From: Ridgeia piscesae
Taxonomy: Eukaryota; Annelida; Polychaeta; Sabellida; Siboglinidae
Length of the DNA: 64,000 bases
Direction: 5' to 3'
Assembly: GCA_025642075.2 (NCBI GenBank)
Contig: JAODUO010000044.1
Coordinates: 927,001 to 991,000 of the forward strand
The position numbers were made by a program, and so were the translations under genes. Each line of letters starts with the position of its first letter. Positions within the stretch are counted from its first letter, which is position 1. The notes beneath the pieces are model-generated. The model saw only the letters and a list, made by a program, of their open reading frames with translations. It searched no databases and was not told where the DNA came from. This document shows positions 38,501-48,999 of the stretch, piece after piece.

Positions 38501-41500
38501 CACTCCACAGGATAATTTCAAGTTTACATAGCTAATTATGTGGTTAATTAAATCAACTGTCTATGTTTGTCAGCAATGGTTTTGTTTGCTAACGAAAGTG
38601 CATGCTTCCACATGCATTTGATATTGCCAGTTTTCCACAAATAATGCAATACGTGTCAATCTTATTTTTTAGTTTCCGCAACCTCGGCATACAGTGCGTG
38701 AAAAAGAAAGGCATAGAAGAATCTCTCAGAGTCCGAGCCACTGTCAAAGTGGACCCATTTTCACGTAAGAAACCATCATTGGCTATGCAACTCACCTGAC
38801 AGCGGCTAATTTACAATCTGAGAGCAGTTGCTCAAACCATAGGTGGTGAAATTTTCTGATACTGTAAGCATATTTTAGGTATATTTTGATATGCGTGTTT
38901 TACAACCTGACATTTTTTTAATGCACCTGTCACATCGAAGGGTTACATAAGATTTTAATTTCCTACAGACTGGAATACGGAACACAAAAATGATCATGAA
39001 CCAGTAGTGGTATGCATTAGATCTTACGATCTGCCAGTTGCTTGGCTCTACATAAGGGAAATACTTTCTTCAGAGGATTGCAGATACATTTATTTATAAT
39101 TAGCTAACAATTGATAGCAGTATTTCATTAAAATACAATAAATTGCAGTATTTATTTTTCATATATCACACCTACTTTTTATAGTATTATGGATTCTTAG
39201 CATAGCATTTAAAAACTGTTGAGAAATCAAACTTGATATTAAAGTATTACAGTTTGGAAACCATCAGTTGATGTACTTTCAGTATGTTTGAAAATAGTGT
39301 GAACATATTTTAAACACTCTTTTTGGAAGTTTTACGTATGGTTCTGTATTGCAAATTTAAACAAAACGGTTGCTATGTACAACACGTCAAGTGTTGGTGC
39401 CTCTGTGTGGCTGATCTTGGCACAAGTTTTCCTATAACTGCCTCTGTTTGTTTTCCAGGAGGTTACAGTGACAAGAATCATGACCTGACCACAGTGAGGC
39501 TGTGTTTCCAGGCCTTCCTGCCTGACCAGAACGGCAAGTTCTGTCGCATCGTCAAACCAGTGGTGTCCAACAACATCTACGACAAGAGTAAGTTCACTAG
39601 TGAACTCGGTGTCAACTTATAGTCATCTGTCATACAGCGTTTGTGTAAACGTGGTTACAATTACTGTAAAAATGGCAGTCATCTGTTGGACCAGTAGAGT
39701 GTGTCGTCTGTTTCAGAGGTGGTCAGTGAGTTGGTCATATGTCTGACCAGTAGAGTGTGTGATGTGTTTCAGAGGTGGTCAGTGAACTGGTCATCTGTCT
39801 GACCAGTAGAATGTGTGATGTGTTTCAGAGGTGGTCAGTGAGTTGGTCATCTATCTGACCAGTAGCGTATGCTGTCTGTTTCAGAGGCGGTCAGTGAATT
39901 GGTCATCTATCTGACCAGTAGCGTATGCTGTCTGTTTCAGAGGCGGTCAGTGAATTGGTCATCTGCCGCATCAGTAAGCAAGCGGGCAGTGTGAACGGAG
40001 GTGATCAGGTTTTCATCTTCACGGAGAAAATCCAGAAAGGTGAGACACAGACCTGTCCCCAGTTGCCATATGCCCGGCCCCAGGGTTTCTACTGTCATGC
40101 AGTACTTAGTCCCTGTTGGAAAGCCTACCCCGCTTCAGTCGCGTAGTTTTAGGGTTAATACCAACATTGAAACATTGGCTAATTTGCTTCTCTGAATCTG
40201 GCACTTGCTTCATTTTAGGGCTGTAGAAGTAGAAAATATTACATGATGTTATTGTCATTTAAAAACATTTTAACCTTGCATATCCACCTTTGTTCCCTGG
40301 CACAATCATCCATCTCTCGATAGCTTTACTACTGCTTATTGATTTTGAGATTAACTAACACTTTTGTCTTGATGCACCTTAATAACAAACACATACTCAA
40401 TAGCTTGACTGCATTTGTTTGTTGTACCGCACTTTGAGCATAATGGATATTGTGCTATACAAATATGAATATTAATAACCCTTTACTTGAGTTAGTAATT
40501 TGGTTACTGCCTGCATTTTGTTTAAAAAGAAAAGCAACATGTATCTCTGAAGGGCGGGATACACTTAGATCGGTAGCCAAAGCCAAAGTGCTTCCTTATC
40601 CACCTGTCATCTAGACGTAATTCTCTAGGTGACAGTCTTGTTAAAATATTGTCATTAGCATGTGATGACAAGGTTGCTGTAAGGGGGTAGTGGGTCAGAC
40701 TGCACTCGTGTGCTTGTGGTCATGTGCTTGTGGTTCCTGTACTTGTAGATAACATTGCAGTGCGTTTCTTTGAGACGTCGGAAGAAGGTTTGGTATGGGA
40801 GGCGTTCGCAGACTTCGGGCAGGGAGATGTCCACCGACAAGTGAGGGAGACCATTTGGTATTGGTTGTATAGATAGAGACAAAATATCATAGTGACTGGG
40901 TGTTTTTTGAAGCTTAAAATAAAGAAATTGTACTTTTTGGTGTCGAGAAACATAGTGACTATATAGTCTTCTTTGCACGTAAAAATCAAACGTACAATAC
41001 ATAGAATTTATTTTCTTAAACATTTCAGTAAAAACACGTTATCTGAATACATACAGTCGTTATCTTAGTGTTCTAGTGCTCAAATTGACCCAGTCATTCT
41101 TTGTCATCGTGAAGTTATATATTCAGACGCCCGCCTAAAAGAAGTTGTATATTCAGACGGCATATATATCAGCGTAAAAGATCCCAAAGAGGGTTGTGTT
41201 TTGCACGTACTGGTGTTGAGGGCCTCCAACTGTCAGTCGAGGGGACTCCGGTTCAATTCCACCGGCCACCGTTTCACAGGTTTGGCAGTTTCAACCATCC
41301 TGCTTTGCCCATATTTCGGAAAATACCACCCCAAAAGCTGTTGTCCCCATAAAATGGCTGTCTGACAGAAGACCACACACAGGCAGGGATGTTTTCACTT
41401 TGTAATGTTTGCATCTTTTGTGACTTGTTCCCACCCCGCAGCACAGGATTCAAATGTGGGTTCTCTTAGTCGAGAGTTCGAAGCTCTAATCCTGAGTGGT

Positions 41501-41978
41501 TGCACTCAACGATCCAAGGAAATGAATGATCATGTAAAGCTGTGAGTGAATCGGGGAGGAGATGCAGTTTGCAGTGATCCGAGGTTGGTGTATTGATGGA
41601 ATGACATAGAGAGATGTGTGGTTGCAGTATGCCATTGTCATCCGGACTCCAGCCTACAGAAACACGAGGATCAAGCAGCCGGTCACAGTACTCTTCCAGC
41701 TGCGACGGCCCAGTGACGGAGAGGCCAGTGAGCCCAAGCCGTTCCAGTTCATCCCAGAAGACCCCGGTAAGTGCCACTACCATGATTCAAGACTCTGTTA
41801 TGTTTATTCTTTTTGCTTGGTGAACTAAAACGTGTAGACATGGCAGCCTAGGTTCATTGTTTGTTTTGTAAAGTAGGTATCGTCAGTGAAAAGAATCATT
41901 AAGGAAGTGTGGGGTCACTGTTGAGAAATGGAAACTACAGTTAAAGTATATAGATGTTTCTTAAGCCATGTTTTAAAT

Positions 41979-42021
<43 letters not shown>

Positions 42022-45000
42022 TAGTAGAAATGTTGACAAAGTTGTTTTACAACTGGTCCACACCTTATTATTGTGCTACCTTACACCTGAACACGCAGCG
42101 ACAAAGGGTTGATATTAAACTTATTCCCACTCACAATACATCTCCTCTCGCTAGTTTCGACAACAGCAGAGTAGACAGAAAAATGGCAAGTAATGAAATT
42201 ATGTTTGTGATGTTAATGTATCCGCAGTTGGTGGATGAGAGATCAGAGGAAGCAGTCGGGCCCAGAAAGAGATAAGGACATCGGCACCTGTGAGGGGATG
42301 CTGTCATACTGCCCCAAAGTTAGCATATTGACGTATGTGTTTAGTCATGTGACATGTGTGATGTACTCTGTGTAACATTGCTCTGTATCTACACAGATCC
42401 TGATGGCGTGCGACGAAAGAAACGTAAACCAAACTTCACCGAGTTTATCAACGACGGCCCGACACCTTTTGTGAACCCCTCAGCTGGTAAGACAATCTGT
42501 CACAATCCCCACCCCATCTTTCACGCTCACATTTGTGAAATTTATCATATCCTCACTACTTTATGTATTCATGAACTGCCAGTCATGTTTACTGGTACAT
42601 GTAGAAGAATCTAGTCGTACTTTGGAGGTGTTTTGCTTCCTGTTTGATTCCGATGACAGCTTCTTTTGTTTCGGTAACGTGTGTAGCTGCTCTGTGTTGA
42701 AATCTCACAAGTGATTCTATTCATAGAAATGTTTGCCGAATCATCATGCATGTTCATGTATGTGCTGAACTACTTTGGTTTTGTTTGGAAACTGTTCTAG
42801 TTCGGATAATTCTGATAAAATCTACACAATTACCTTTTAGGAAATCTTGCTGCAATTCTGAATAAATGGCTGTTAAGTTTTACTCCCCATTTCATAATTT
42901 GACAAATTTTCTAGTAAACTTGTTAGTAGAGCAGTTCAGATAAAATATGTATTAGTACAATTATTCATATATGTATATGCTTAGATATTCTGTTCAAACA
43001 CTCCTTTTATTTATGAACTTCTTAACATCGTATGTTGTCGAGTTATCTGGCAGTTTCTACATCCTCTATTTTGTCAATGCAGGGACACCTACAGGACAGT
43101 TTGTGAAGGACCTCATAAAGGCTAAAGTGTCACGCAAAGGCAGACAAACGAGTGAGTAGAATTTGTATTCTGTACACCATGTTTTAATCTCATTCATGTT
43201 AATGCGGACAATTGCAAAAGGATTTACACCGATGGGTTCGATTTTACCAATGACTGACGCATTCTGTTCATTCGTGAAAAGGAATCTAGAATTTATCGAA
43301 CTGAATATGTCACTCAAATCGTCATACTCAGTAAAAGAGTAGGATTTAGTTATTTCTGATGAAAATATCCATTTACATCAGATAGATATTAATAGTGAAT
43401 AAAATAGATGCTTGTATAGGCAAAAGTTCCATAACACAGATATTTCACAGCCATAAACAATTATTATTATAATTAATGTATAATTGTGGAGGACAGGCTA
43501 AAACAGCCCACACAACTGAGGAGCAATGATATCCAAGTCCTTGTGCTGTTATTACGAGGCATGCACAATTTTATTCAATCTATAATGCATTGCTTACTCG
43601 CCTGCATAAGTGCGTGGATGGCCAGAGAAAGTGGTGGATCCATGAACAAAATACTCTTGTAATAACTGTGGAGTGATACACTCCTTCCTAGATCACTTGA
43701 GTTGGTGTGAAAATGAAGACTCCATTGAAGAGTGTCGTGTAAAATGCCTGGTGATGTCCTAAAAGCTGCAAATCATATTGTATAAGAATCTATCTCGCCC
43801 TAATGTATCAAGCATTTATTAAATAGAATATTTGTATGTTTATTCAGCAAGTTATGCTTAAATATACTGTATATTGTCGCAGCTTTTTATCTAGTGTTAC
43901 GTTAAATAATATATCAGTAAATCATGTTATTAGTGTCTTCACAATGCCGTGATAACCGACTGTTTGTATCAGTAAACAATGTCAATAGAACATTGACAAT
44001 ACCATGTTAACGAACTGTGTGTGACCCCTCAGTGATGGGTGTGTTTGTGACTCCTCAGAGATGGGTGTGTTTGTGAACCCTCAGTGATGGGTGTGTTTGT
44101 GACCCCTCAGTGATGGGTGTGTTTGTGACTCCTCAGAGATGGGTGTGTTTGTGAACCCTCAGTGATGGGTGTGTTTGTGACCCCTCAGTGATGGGTGCGT
44201 TTGTGTCCCGTCAGTGATGGGTGTGTTTGTGACTCCTCAGAGATGGGTGTGTTTGTGACTCCTCAGTGATGGGTGTGTTTGTGACCCCTCAGTGATGGGT
44301 TGTGTTTGTGACTCCTCAGTGATGGGTGTGTTTGTGACCCCTCAGTGATGGGTGTGTTTGTGACCCTCAGTGATGGGTGTGTTTGTGACCCCTCAGTGAT
44401 GGGTGTGTTTGTGACTCCTCAGTGATGGGTGTGTTTGTGACTCCTCAGTGATGGGTGTGTTTGTGACCCCTCAGTGATGGGTGTGTTTGTGCCCTCCTAA
44501 AGTGATGGGTGTGTTTGTGACTCCTAAAGTGATGGGTGTGTTTGTGACCCTCAGTGATGGGTGTGTTTGTGCCCCTCATTTGTGGGTGTGTTTGTGACTC
44601 CTCAGTGATGGGTGTGTTTGTGACTCCTCAGTGATGGGTGTGTTTGTGACCCCTCAGTGATGGGTGTGTTTGTGACCCCTCAGTGATGGGTGTGTTTGTG
44701 ACTCCTCAGTGATGGGTGTGTTTGTGACTCCTCAGTGATGGGTGTGTTTGTGACCCCTCAGTGATGGGTGTGTTTGTGACTCCTCAGTGATGGGTGTGTT
44801 TGTGACTCCTCAGTGATGGGTGTGTTTGTGACCCCTCAGTGGTGGGTGTGTTTGTGACCCCTCGGTGATGGGTGTGTTTGTGACTCCTCAGTGATGCGTG
44901 TTTGCAGGCCCCTATGATGGGTGTGTTGTGCTCCCTGATGGGGGGTTTTTGCAGACCCCCCCTCAGTAGGGTGCTATGACTCCCAGGTGATGGCGGCGCT

Positions 45001-46255
45001 GTATGTATTCCGTCAGAGCGGGACGTGTTTGGCTCCCGGGAATGTCCTCAGTGATGGGTGTGTTTGTGACTCCTCAGTGATGGGTGTGTTTGTGACCCCG
45101 TGATGGGTGTGTTTGTCCCTCAGTGTGGGTGTGTTTGTGCCTCAGTGATGGGTGTGTTTGTGACCCTCAGTATGGGTGTGTTTGTGTCCCCTCAGTGATG
45201 GGTGTTGTGACTCTCAGTGATGGGTTTGTGACCCCTCAGTGGGTGTGTTTGTGACCCCTCAGTGATGGGTGTGTTTGGCCAGTGATGGGTGTGTTTGTGA
45301 CTCCTCAGGTGGGTGTGTTTGTGACTCCCAGTGATGGGTGTGTTTGTGACTCCTCAGTGATGGGTGTGTTTGTGACTCCTCAGTGATGGGTGTGTTTGTG
45401 ACCCCTCAGTGATGGGTGTGTTTGTGACTCCTCAATGATGGGTGTGTTTGTGACTCCTCAATGATGGGTGTGTTTGTGACTCCTCAGTGATGGGTGTGTT
45501 TGTGACCCCTCAGTTGTGGGTGTTTGTGACTCCACAGTGATGGGTGTGTTTGTGACTCCTCAGTGATGGGTGTGTTTGTGACCCCTCAGTGATCGGTGTG
45601 TTTGTGACCCCTCAGTGATGGGTGTGTTTGTGACTCCTCAGTGATGGGTGTGTTTGTGACCCCTCAGTGGTGGGTGTGTTTGTGACCCCTCTGTGATGGG
45701 TGTGTTTGTGACTCCTCAGTGATGGGTGTGTTTGTGACTTCTCAGTGATGGGTGTGTTTGTGACCCCTCAGTGGTGGGTGTGTTTGTGACCCCTCGGTGA
45801 TGGGTGTGTTTGTGACTCCTCAGTGATGCGTGTTTGCAGGCACTATGACCAGTGACAGTGCGTACCCTGATGATGGTGCAGCCACCAGCCTCCCTCAGTA
45901 CTCCATCAATAACACAGGTGCCATGGCGGCGGCTGACATGTATTCCGTCAGCACCGCGGAGACGATGATGGCTGCAGGCCAGAACGTTGACACTCTCCAG
46001 TCCGTCATCAATGCGACATTCAACAGTACTACCCTCGACACATCGCAGCTCGACCTGTCACAAATCCAGAATGCAGACTTGTCGTCGATGGACAGCAATT
46101 TGGCGCACTACCTGATCGATTCGTTACAGCCGGGTGTCGACTCTTTCGGCAGCATGCCAAGCTTCTCAGAGACAGAGTCGGGGCTTCAGGGTGACCTCGT
46201 GAATATGTTCCACGATCCGAACATTGGGGCAAACGAGGTCATTCCTCCAAAGTGA
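25414..46255 (+). CDS. REL: Rel/NF-kB transcription factor (no ankyrin repeats)
   Basis: Twelve exons join in consistent phases to 552 residues. The Rel homology domain begins about residue 84 ([14 protein letters not shown]). The DNA-contact loop [13 protein letters not shown] is at 96-108, followed by [31 protein letters not shown] and PPVVSN-like VVSNNIYD. The IPT dimerization half runs from about 255 ([52 protein letters not shown]) to 358. A basic nuclear signal RRKKRK lies at 367-372. The remaining 180 residues are Ser/Thr/Asp-rich with many acidic and hydrophobic residues and are a likely transactivation region. There are no ankyrin repeats, so this is the Rel/Dorsal/RelA class, held by IkB and freed by Toll-type signalling. 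The start is the first ATG (MAMSS), with no earlier in-frame ATG seen. An internal MSS start is possible. Confidence 0.95.
26336..26868. repeat. 34-bp minisatellite in Rel intron 1, block 1
   Basis: About 15 copies of a unit containing ACAGGTAAAACTGGAGAAGG then AAGACATCATCCCC. The region 25990-26335 just before it holds looser relatives of the same unit. Each unit contains CCCCACAG-GTAAAA. Confidence 0.95.
26869..27133. repeat. spacer of the higher-order repeat, copy 1
   Basis: 265 bases starting TAGTCAGCAGGAACACAGGA and ending TCACATGTTGT. Repeated nearly exactly at 27375-27640. Confidence 0.92.
27134..27374. repeat. 34-bp minisatellite in Rel intron 1, block 2
   Basis: Seven more copies of the 34-base unit, then the second spacer copy (27375-27640). 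Together they make a two-level tandem repeat: minisatellite plus spacer, twice. Confidence 0.95.
27848..28180 (+). mobile_element. tRNA-derived SINE, full-length copy
   Basis: Head GTAGAGCGCAATGGCTCAGA with box A and GGTTCAAATCC (box B), body ending GTGCTATATAAGAACTTGCC then TTTACTTTT. Same family as 16556-16876, opposite orientation. Confidence 0.88.
28190..28310. repeat. AT-rich microsatellite cluster
   Basis: Two (AT)n runs separated by repeated GAAAGTAATAATGCA words, then (CA)n. The rest of intron 1 to 29242 shows no other feature. Confidence 0.85.
29243..29305 (+). CDS. REL: Rel exon 2 (small)
   Basis: 63 bases, acceptor TTCACTTGCAG, donor GTAAGT, phase 1 at both ends, so it could be skipped without a frameshift. 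It encodes [21 protein letters not shown]. Confidence 0.82.
31432..31559. repeat. (ATTC)n / (ACTC)n microsatellite
   Basis: About 20 ATTC units switch cleanly to about 12 ACTC units. Confidence 0.97.
34391..34401. promoter_or_regulatory. palindromic kB-type site in Rel intron 2
   Basis: GGGAATTTCCC, a perfect 11-base palindrome that fits the kB consensus GGGRNYYYCC. It lies inside the gene for the factor that binds such sites. Occupancy is not shown. Confidence 0.45.
34571..35130 (+). repeat. repeat R3, copy in Rel intron 2
   Basis: ATTTTCACGTAAGA, ATCATTGGCTATGCA, CAGCTAATTTACAAT and AGATTTTAGTTTCCTA recur in order at 38757-39080, starting in Rel exon 5 and its donor. The right limit is vague. 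Confidence 0.7.
35552..35578. repeat. (AT)n next to Rel exon 3
   Basis: A short AT run about 25 bases before the exon 3 acceptor. Confidence 0.9.
35605..35816 (+). CDS. REL: Rel exon 3, start of Rel homology domain
   Basis: Acceptor TTTGCAG. It carries the recognition loop RFRYECEG and the [10 protein letters not shown] turn. It leaves in phase 0 at AAG-GTTGGT. Confidence 0.95.
36430..36760 (+). repeat. repeat R4, copy in Rel intron 3
   Basis: CTCACATTTGTGGAATTTAT, ACTTTGGAGGTGTTTTGCTT, GATGACAGCTTCTTTTGTTT and GCCGAATCATCATGC recur in order at 42500-42810 (intron 10). Same orientation, roughly 80 percent similar by eye. Confidence 0.85.
37010..37158 (+). CDS. REL: Rel exon 4
   Basis: Acceptor GGTTGTAG, donor CAG-GTAGGT. 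It encodes [20 protein letters not shown] and [11 protein letters not shown], and leaves in phase 2. Confidence 0.93.
37159..38672. other. Rel intron 4
   Basis: No gene seen. A (CCCT)n pyrimidine tract lies at 37568-37615; otherwise AT-rich. Confidence 0.6.
38673..38764 (+). CDS. REL: Rel exon 5
   Basis: Acceptor ATTTTTTAG, donor GTAAGA. It encodes [20 protein letters not shown], the conserved central strand of the N-terminal Rel half. Its donor region has a second copy in intron 2 near 34580. Confidence 0.94.
38757..39080 (+). repeat. repeat R3, copy at the Rel exon 5 donor
   Basis: The match to 34571-35130 begins within the last bases of exon 5 and covers the donor and the first 300 bases of intron 5. 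The following part of the intron, to 39458, is AT-rich. Confidence 0.7.
39459..39587 (+). CDS. REL: Rel exon 6
   Basis: Acceptor TTTTCCAG, donor GTAAGT, leaving in phase 1. It encodes [20 protein letters not shown] and VVSNNIYDK. Confidence 0.95.
39693..39963 (+). repeat. 56-bp tandem array of the Rel exon 7 acceptor
   Basis: TTTCAG-AGG(T/C)GGTCAGTGA occurs with AG at 39716, 39772, 39828, 39884 and 39940, exactly 56 bases apart. Each unit contains the pyrimidine tract, the AG and the first 23 or so bases of exon 7. Only the last leads into the full exon. Confidence 0.95.
39941..40039 (+). CDS. REL: Rel exon 7, start of IPT half
   Basis: It uses the last of five tandem acceptors (see the 56-bp array). 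Only this copy continues into conserved sequence: [20 protein letters not shown] then [12 protein letters not shown]. Donor GTGAGA. Confidence 0.94.
40553..40660 (+). mobile_element. LINE 3' UTR fragment
   Basis: GGGCGGGATACACTTAGATC, CTTCCTTATCCACCTGTCAT, CTCTAGGTGACAGTCTTGTT match the 3' UTR of the LINE at 18592-18705. An older SINE-like tail lies just before it at 40420-40485. Confidence 0.75.
40749..40840 (+). CDS. REL: Rel exon 8
   Basis: Acceptor TACTTGTAG, donor CAA-GTGAGG. It encodes [20 protein letters not shown] and [10 protein letters not shown], matching the dimerization domain. Confidence 0.95.
41434..41505 (-). mobile_element. SINE head fragment
   Basis: GCAGCACAGGATTCAAATGT and TCGAGAGTTCGAAGCTCTAA match the tRNA-related head of the SINE family on the - strand. 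A separate tRNA B-box-like word, CGGTTCAATTCC, lies at 41250-41261. Confidence 0.65.
41628..41766 (+). CDS. REL: Rel exon 9
   Basis: Acceptor GGTTGCAG, donor GTAAGT. It encodes [33 protein letters not shown] and PFQFIPEDP, the end of the Rel homology region. Confidence 0.95.
42397..42486 (+). CDS. REL: Rel exon 10, nuclear localisation signal
   Basis: Acceptor CTACACAG, donor GTAAGA, phase 1 at both ends. It encodes [26 protein letters not shown] is the basic nuclear signal found just after the Rel homology region in this family. Confidence 0.93.
42500..42810 (+). repeat. repeat R4, copy in Rel intron 10
   Basis: Partner of 36430-36760; begins about 15 bases after the exon 10 donor. The rest of this intron and intron 11 up to 44014 shows no other feature. 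Confidence 0.85.
43083..43151 (+). CDS. REL: Rel exon 11
   Basis: Acceptor TCAATGCAG, donor GTGAGT, 69 bases, phase 1 at both ends. It encodes [20 protein letters not shown]. No family match outside Rel context; the phases and frame support it. Confidence 0.8.
44015..45839. repeat. 26-bp minisatellite up to the Rel exon 12 acceptor, about 70 copies
   Basis: The unit contains TGATGGGTGTGTTTGTGACC then CCTCAG. CCC and CTC variants alternate. Between 44890 and 45330 units are truncated or corrupted, and a decayed copy of the exon 12 start is embedded there. The last unit changes to TGATGCGTGTTTGCAG, the true acceptor. Confidence 0.96.
45840..46255 (+). CDS. REL: Rel exon 12, C-terminal region and stop
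   Basis: Acceptor GCGTGTTTGCAG at the very end of the 26-bp minisatellite. It encodes 138 residues rich in Ser, Thr, Asp, Asn and Met, ending NEVIPPK then TGA. Probable transactivation domain. Confidence 0.9.
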
Positions 46256-47112
46256 CACCCCAAGGACTAGTAACTGCAGTTCTTCAAAACTGTCGTAAGG
46301 AGAGTTGTCACACGTGCAGCTCCGACACTACGCTGACAGTGTTTCACGCGACAATGTACCGACATTATGCAAATTGTTGATGTGGTACTATTCATGTCGC
46401 GTGTCCATGGGTATATACATTTCATGTTCGGATGAACGTACTTACCCTAGGTGAGTTGGCTCGTGTGAACTGTAGCACGATTAGTTGTGTAGGTGAATTC
46501 TCCTCCACAAACACAGATGTTCATGGCAGTAAACGTATTTCCATCCGTTGCCATGAACTATTCTCTAATGAAAAGGTTCCTCTATTAGAGGCGAATGTTT
46601 TCCTCCGGTGTTTTGCTCAAGAGTGACGCTAAGCGTAGTACAGATTGATGGCACTAGAAGACACCTCACTACAGGAAATGTATTCCCGTGGTCACTTACA
46701 ATTAACCTTTGTTGATACCCATAATCCCCTGCTGAAGCGTGTGTGCTCTCTTCAGTTGGATCACTGTTGTATATTAACAACCTAGTGTACTTTGCGTAAC
46801 AAAAGAAAAATATGTACTATACACTGCACTCATCGAACAGGATCATGCATACACCTTCGTCATGACAGCTGTGAAATAATTATATATAACCACGTATGGT
46901 AGAACTTTGTATATTTGCATTGTAAATATTGTCACTTTTATATCACCGTCACCTTACGTTCAACGTACTGTATCTAGTTGCTATTTATGTGGTCTCATCA
47001 ACGCTGCTATTCATATAATGCTTGTAACTGAGCATTTAAAGAAGTACGAGTTATGCACCACAAAAATAGTAGCCGCTGAACTTCTTGTGTGCTTGTATAT
47101 AGTATTTTTTTT

Positions 47113-47118
47113 AATAAA
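47113..47118 (+). promoter_or_regulatory. candidate Rel poly(A) signal
   Basis: AATAAA about 860 bases after the Rel stop, following a T-rich stretch. Confidence 0.35.
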
Positions 47119-48999
47119 AGCTATGCACACCTGTGTATTGTTTTTTCTTTGTGGATCTTCGTCACATATTGTCTTTCATATGACAATGATGTTTGTTCCA
47201 TTAACCAATAATTTGTTTATGGTGATATCACTGCCCTTGACATGCATATTACTGCATATACAGATTTATCTTTTGAACTAGTAGAGATCTGAAATAAGAC
47301 CACAATAAGATGTTTGTCTGCCATTACCCAACCAGAATACTCTACAGAAGCAGCATTACGCAGGTTGTTTGAATGTTCTGTGAACACTTGAGCAGTGTTG
47401 AGTGAATGAAAATGATGTATTTGTGCAGCATGGCATCAGATCTGTCAAATTACGACAGCTTGCATTTCAGTTTGCTTGATGTAAACAGGGGCAATCCGTG
47501 GGTGGTTCAAGCAGAAATGGAGGGGTATCAGGTTGGAAAGTAGTTTGTGGGAACGTGAGGTATTAGAATTTAACAAATTGTTCACAGCACTTTTGTCAAT
47601 GGATGGTAAACATGCTGTGAAATTAACAGATCTCATCAAGTTTAATAGGAAATGAAGGAAACGTTATAATGGTCACCTATAGAAAATGCAAATGTGGTCT
47701 CGCTTCATCTTTGGAACACGGAAAGAGTTTTGAAGTTACAATCACAAAAGACAGACATGACAGATTGATTGGTAAAAGATCTTATGAATTTTATTTCATA
47801 CAATTCAGCCTTTCAGACTGCAACTGGAAACACAGAAAACAGATTTAGTTTCTACATATCCAACTGGAGAAGTATTAGTCTTGATAGTGAGTTTCTGTTT
47901 GTGTCCAAGTTCCTGTTTAGATTCCGACAAGGACTAGATTCATGACCACAAGACCATTGCTGTTCCAACCAAGCAAAGCGTAGTTACGGTAATACTGTGA
48001 CCAAATGGTAAAATTTACCAGAGGGATCTGTTAGGTTTAAAAAAAAAATGGGGTGGTTGGGGTTAAACTGCCAAGGGACCGACTAGTGCACACACAGCAT
48101 TGTCCAATCGCATTTGTCCATGCAGAATCTCTCCTACATCGGTATTGCTCGTTCTGTTAGTTTCACAAAATAACACAACTGTTAAAAACAACCTTGTCCT
48201 GCCGACAAATTGCTTCCACTCGTCTACACTTTACCTCGCATCTACTGCGATCTGTGAAGAGTTTCCTAATAACTTATTCAACGTAAATTTATTTGTGCTG
48301 CACACGAACCTTGATGAAAACATGCACGTGTACAACATAAGAAAGTCCCATAGCATGCATGAATGTCCAGACTTAATGTTATTGGACATAAAAACTATGG
48401 AATAAAGGTTCGATTTTTACCAAAAGCACCGGAGAACCTGGTCTTCCTACAAGTGTTACAGAAGTGTAAATGTGATTACAGCCAGTCGGCTGCTGTGTAT
48501 ATGCACGCCAATGTATCACGATACTGGATTTAAGAACATCTTGCGATTGTGAAATCCCTTTATGATAGCAGTCAACCACCAAAATTACACAGGTGAATAT
48601 TTCACATGCCGCTGGTAGTTTGAAGGCAATTTGTACATTTAGCACTTAGCAAATGAAGACCTCTTTCCGTTTCTCGATCAACAGATCGAACCATGCCCTT
48701 GAATGACCTTACCATAACGTCAGATACCACAAAATGGCCGACACATCGAGCACACAAAATGTTACCCTAACTGTCATTTAGAATGAGGTGATAACGGCGT
48801 TTACACATAGAAACAACTATTTACATTATAAGTTTCGGCCAGTGCGCTACGAAAATCACACCTCGGCCTTTCCTTCAAGTCTTAAAGCCCATCACACAAA
48901 CGAACATTTAAACCGGCTAACTCCGTAGCCAATTCCAATACACCGAATGAATGGCGCATCCCTTACCATGGCTATAACCAACAGAGAACCGGCAATATT

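Noticed and set aside
44015..45839. Coding repeats of a secreted or structural protein
   Set aside because: The unit is 26 bases, so frames break every copy, and the array lies in an intron with an acceptor at its end.
48100..48405. + strand 101-codon frame after Rel
   Set aside because: No domain, no promoter or splice context, low-complexity hydrophobic start; likely chance in AT-rich DNA.
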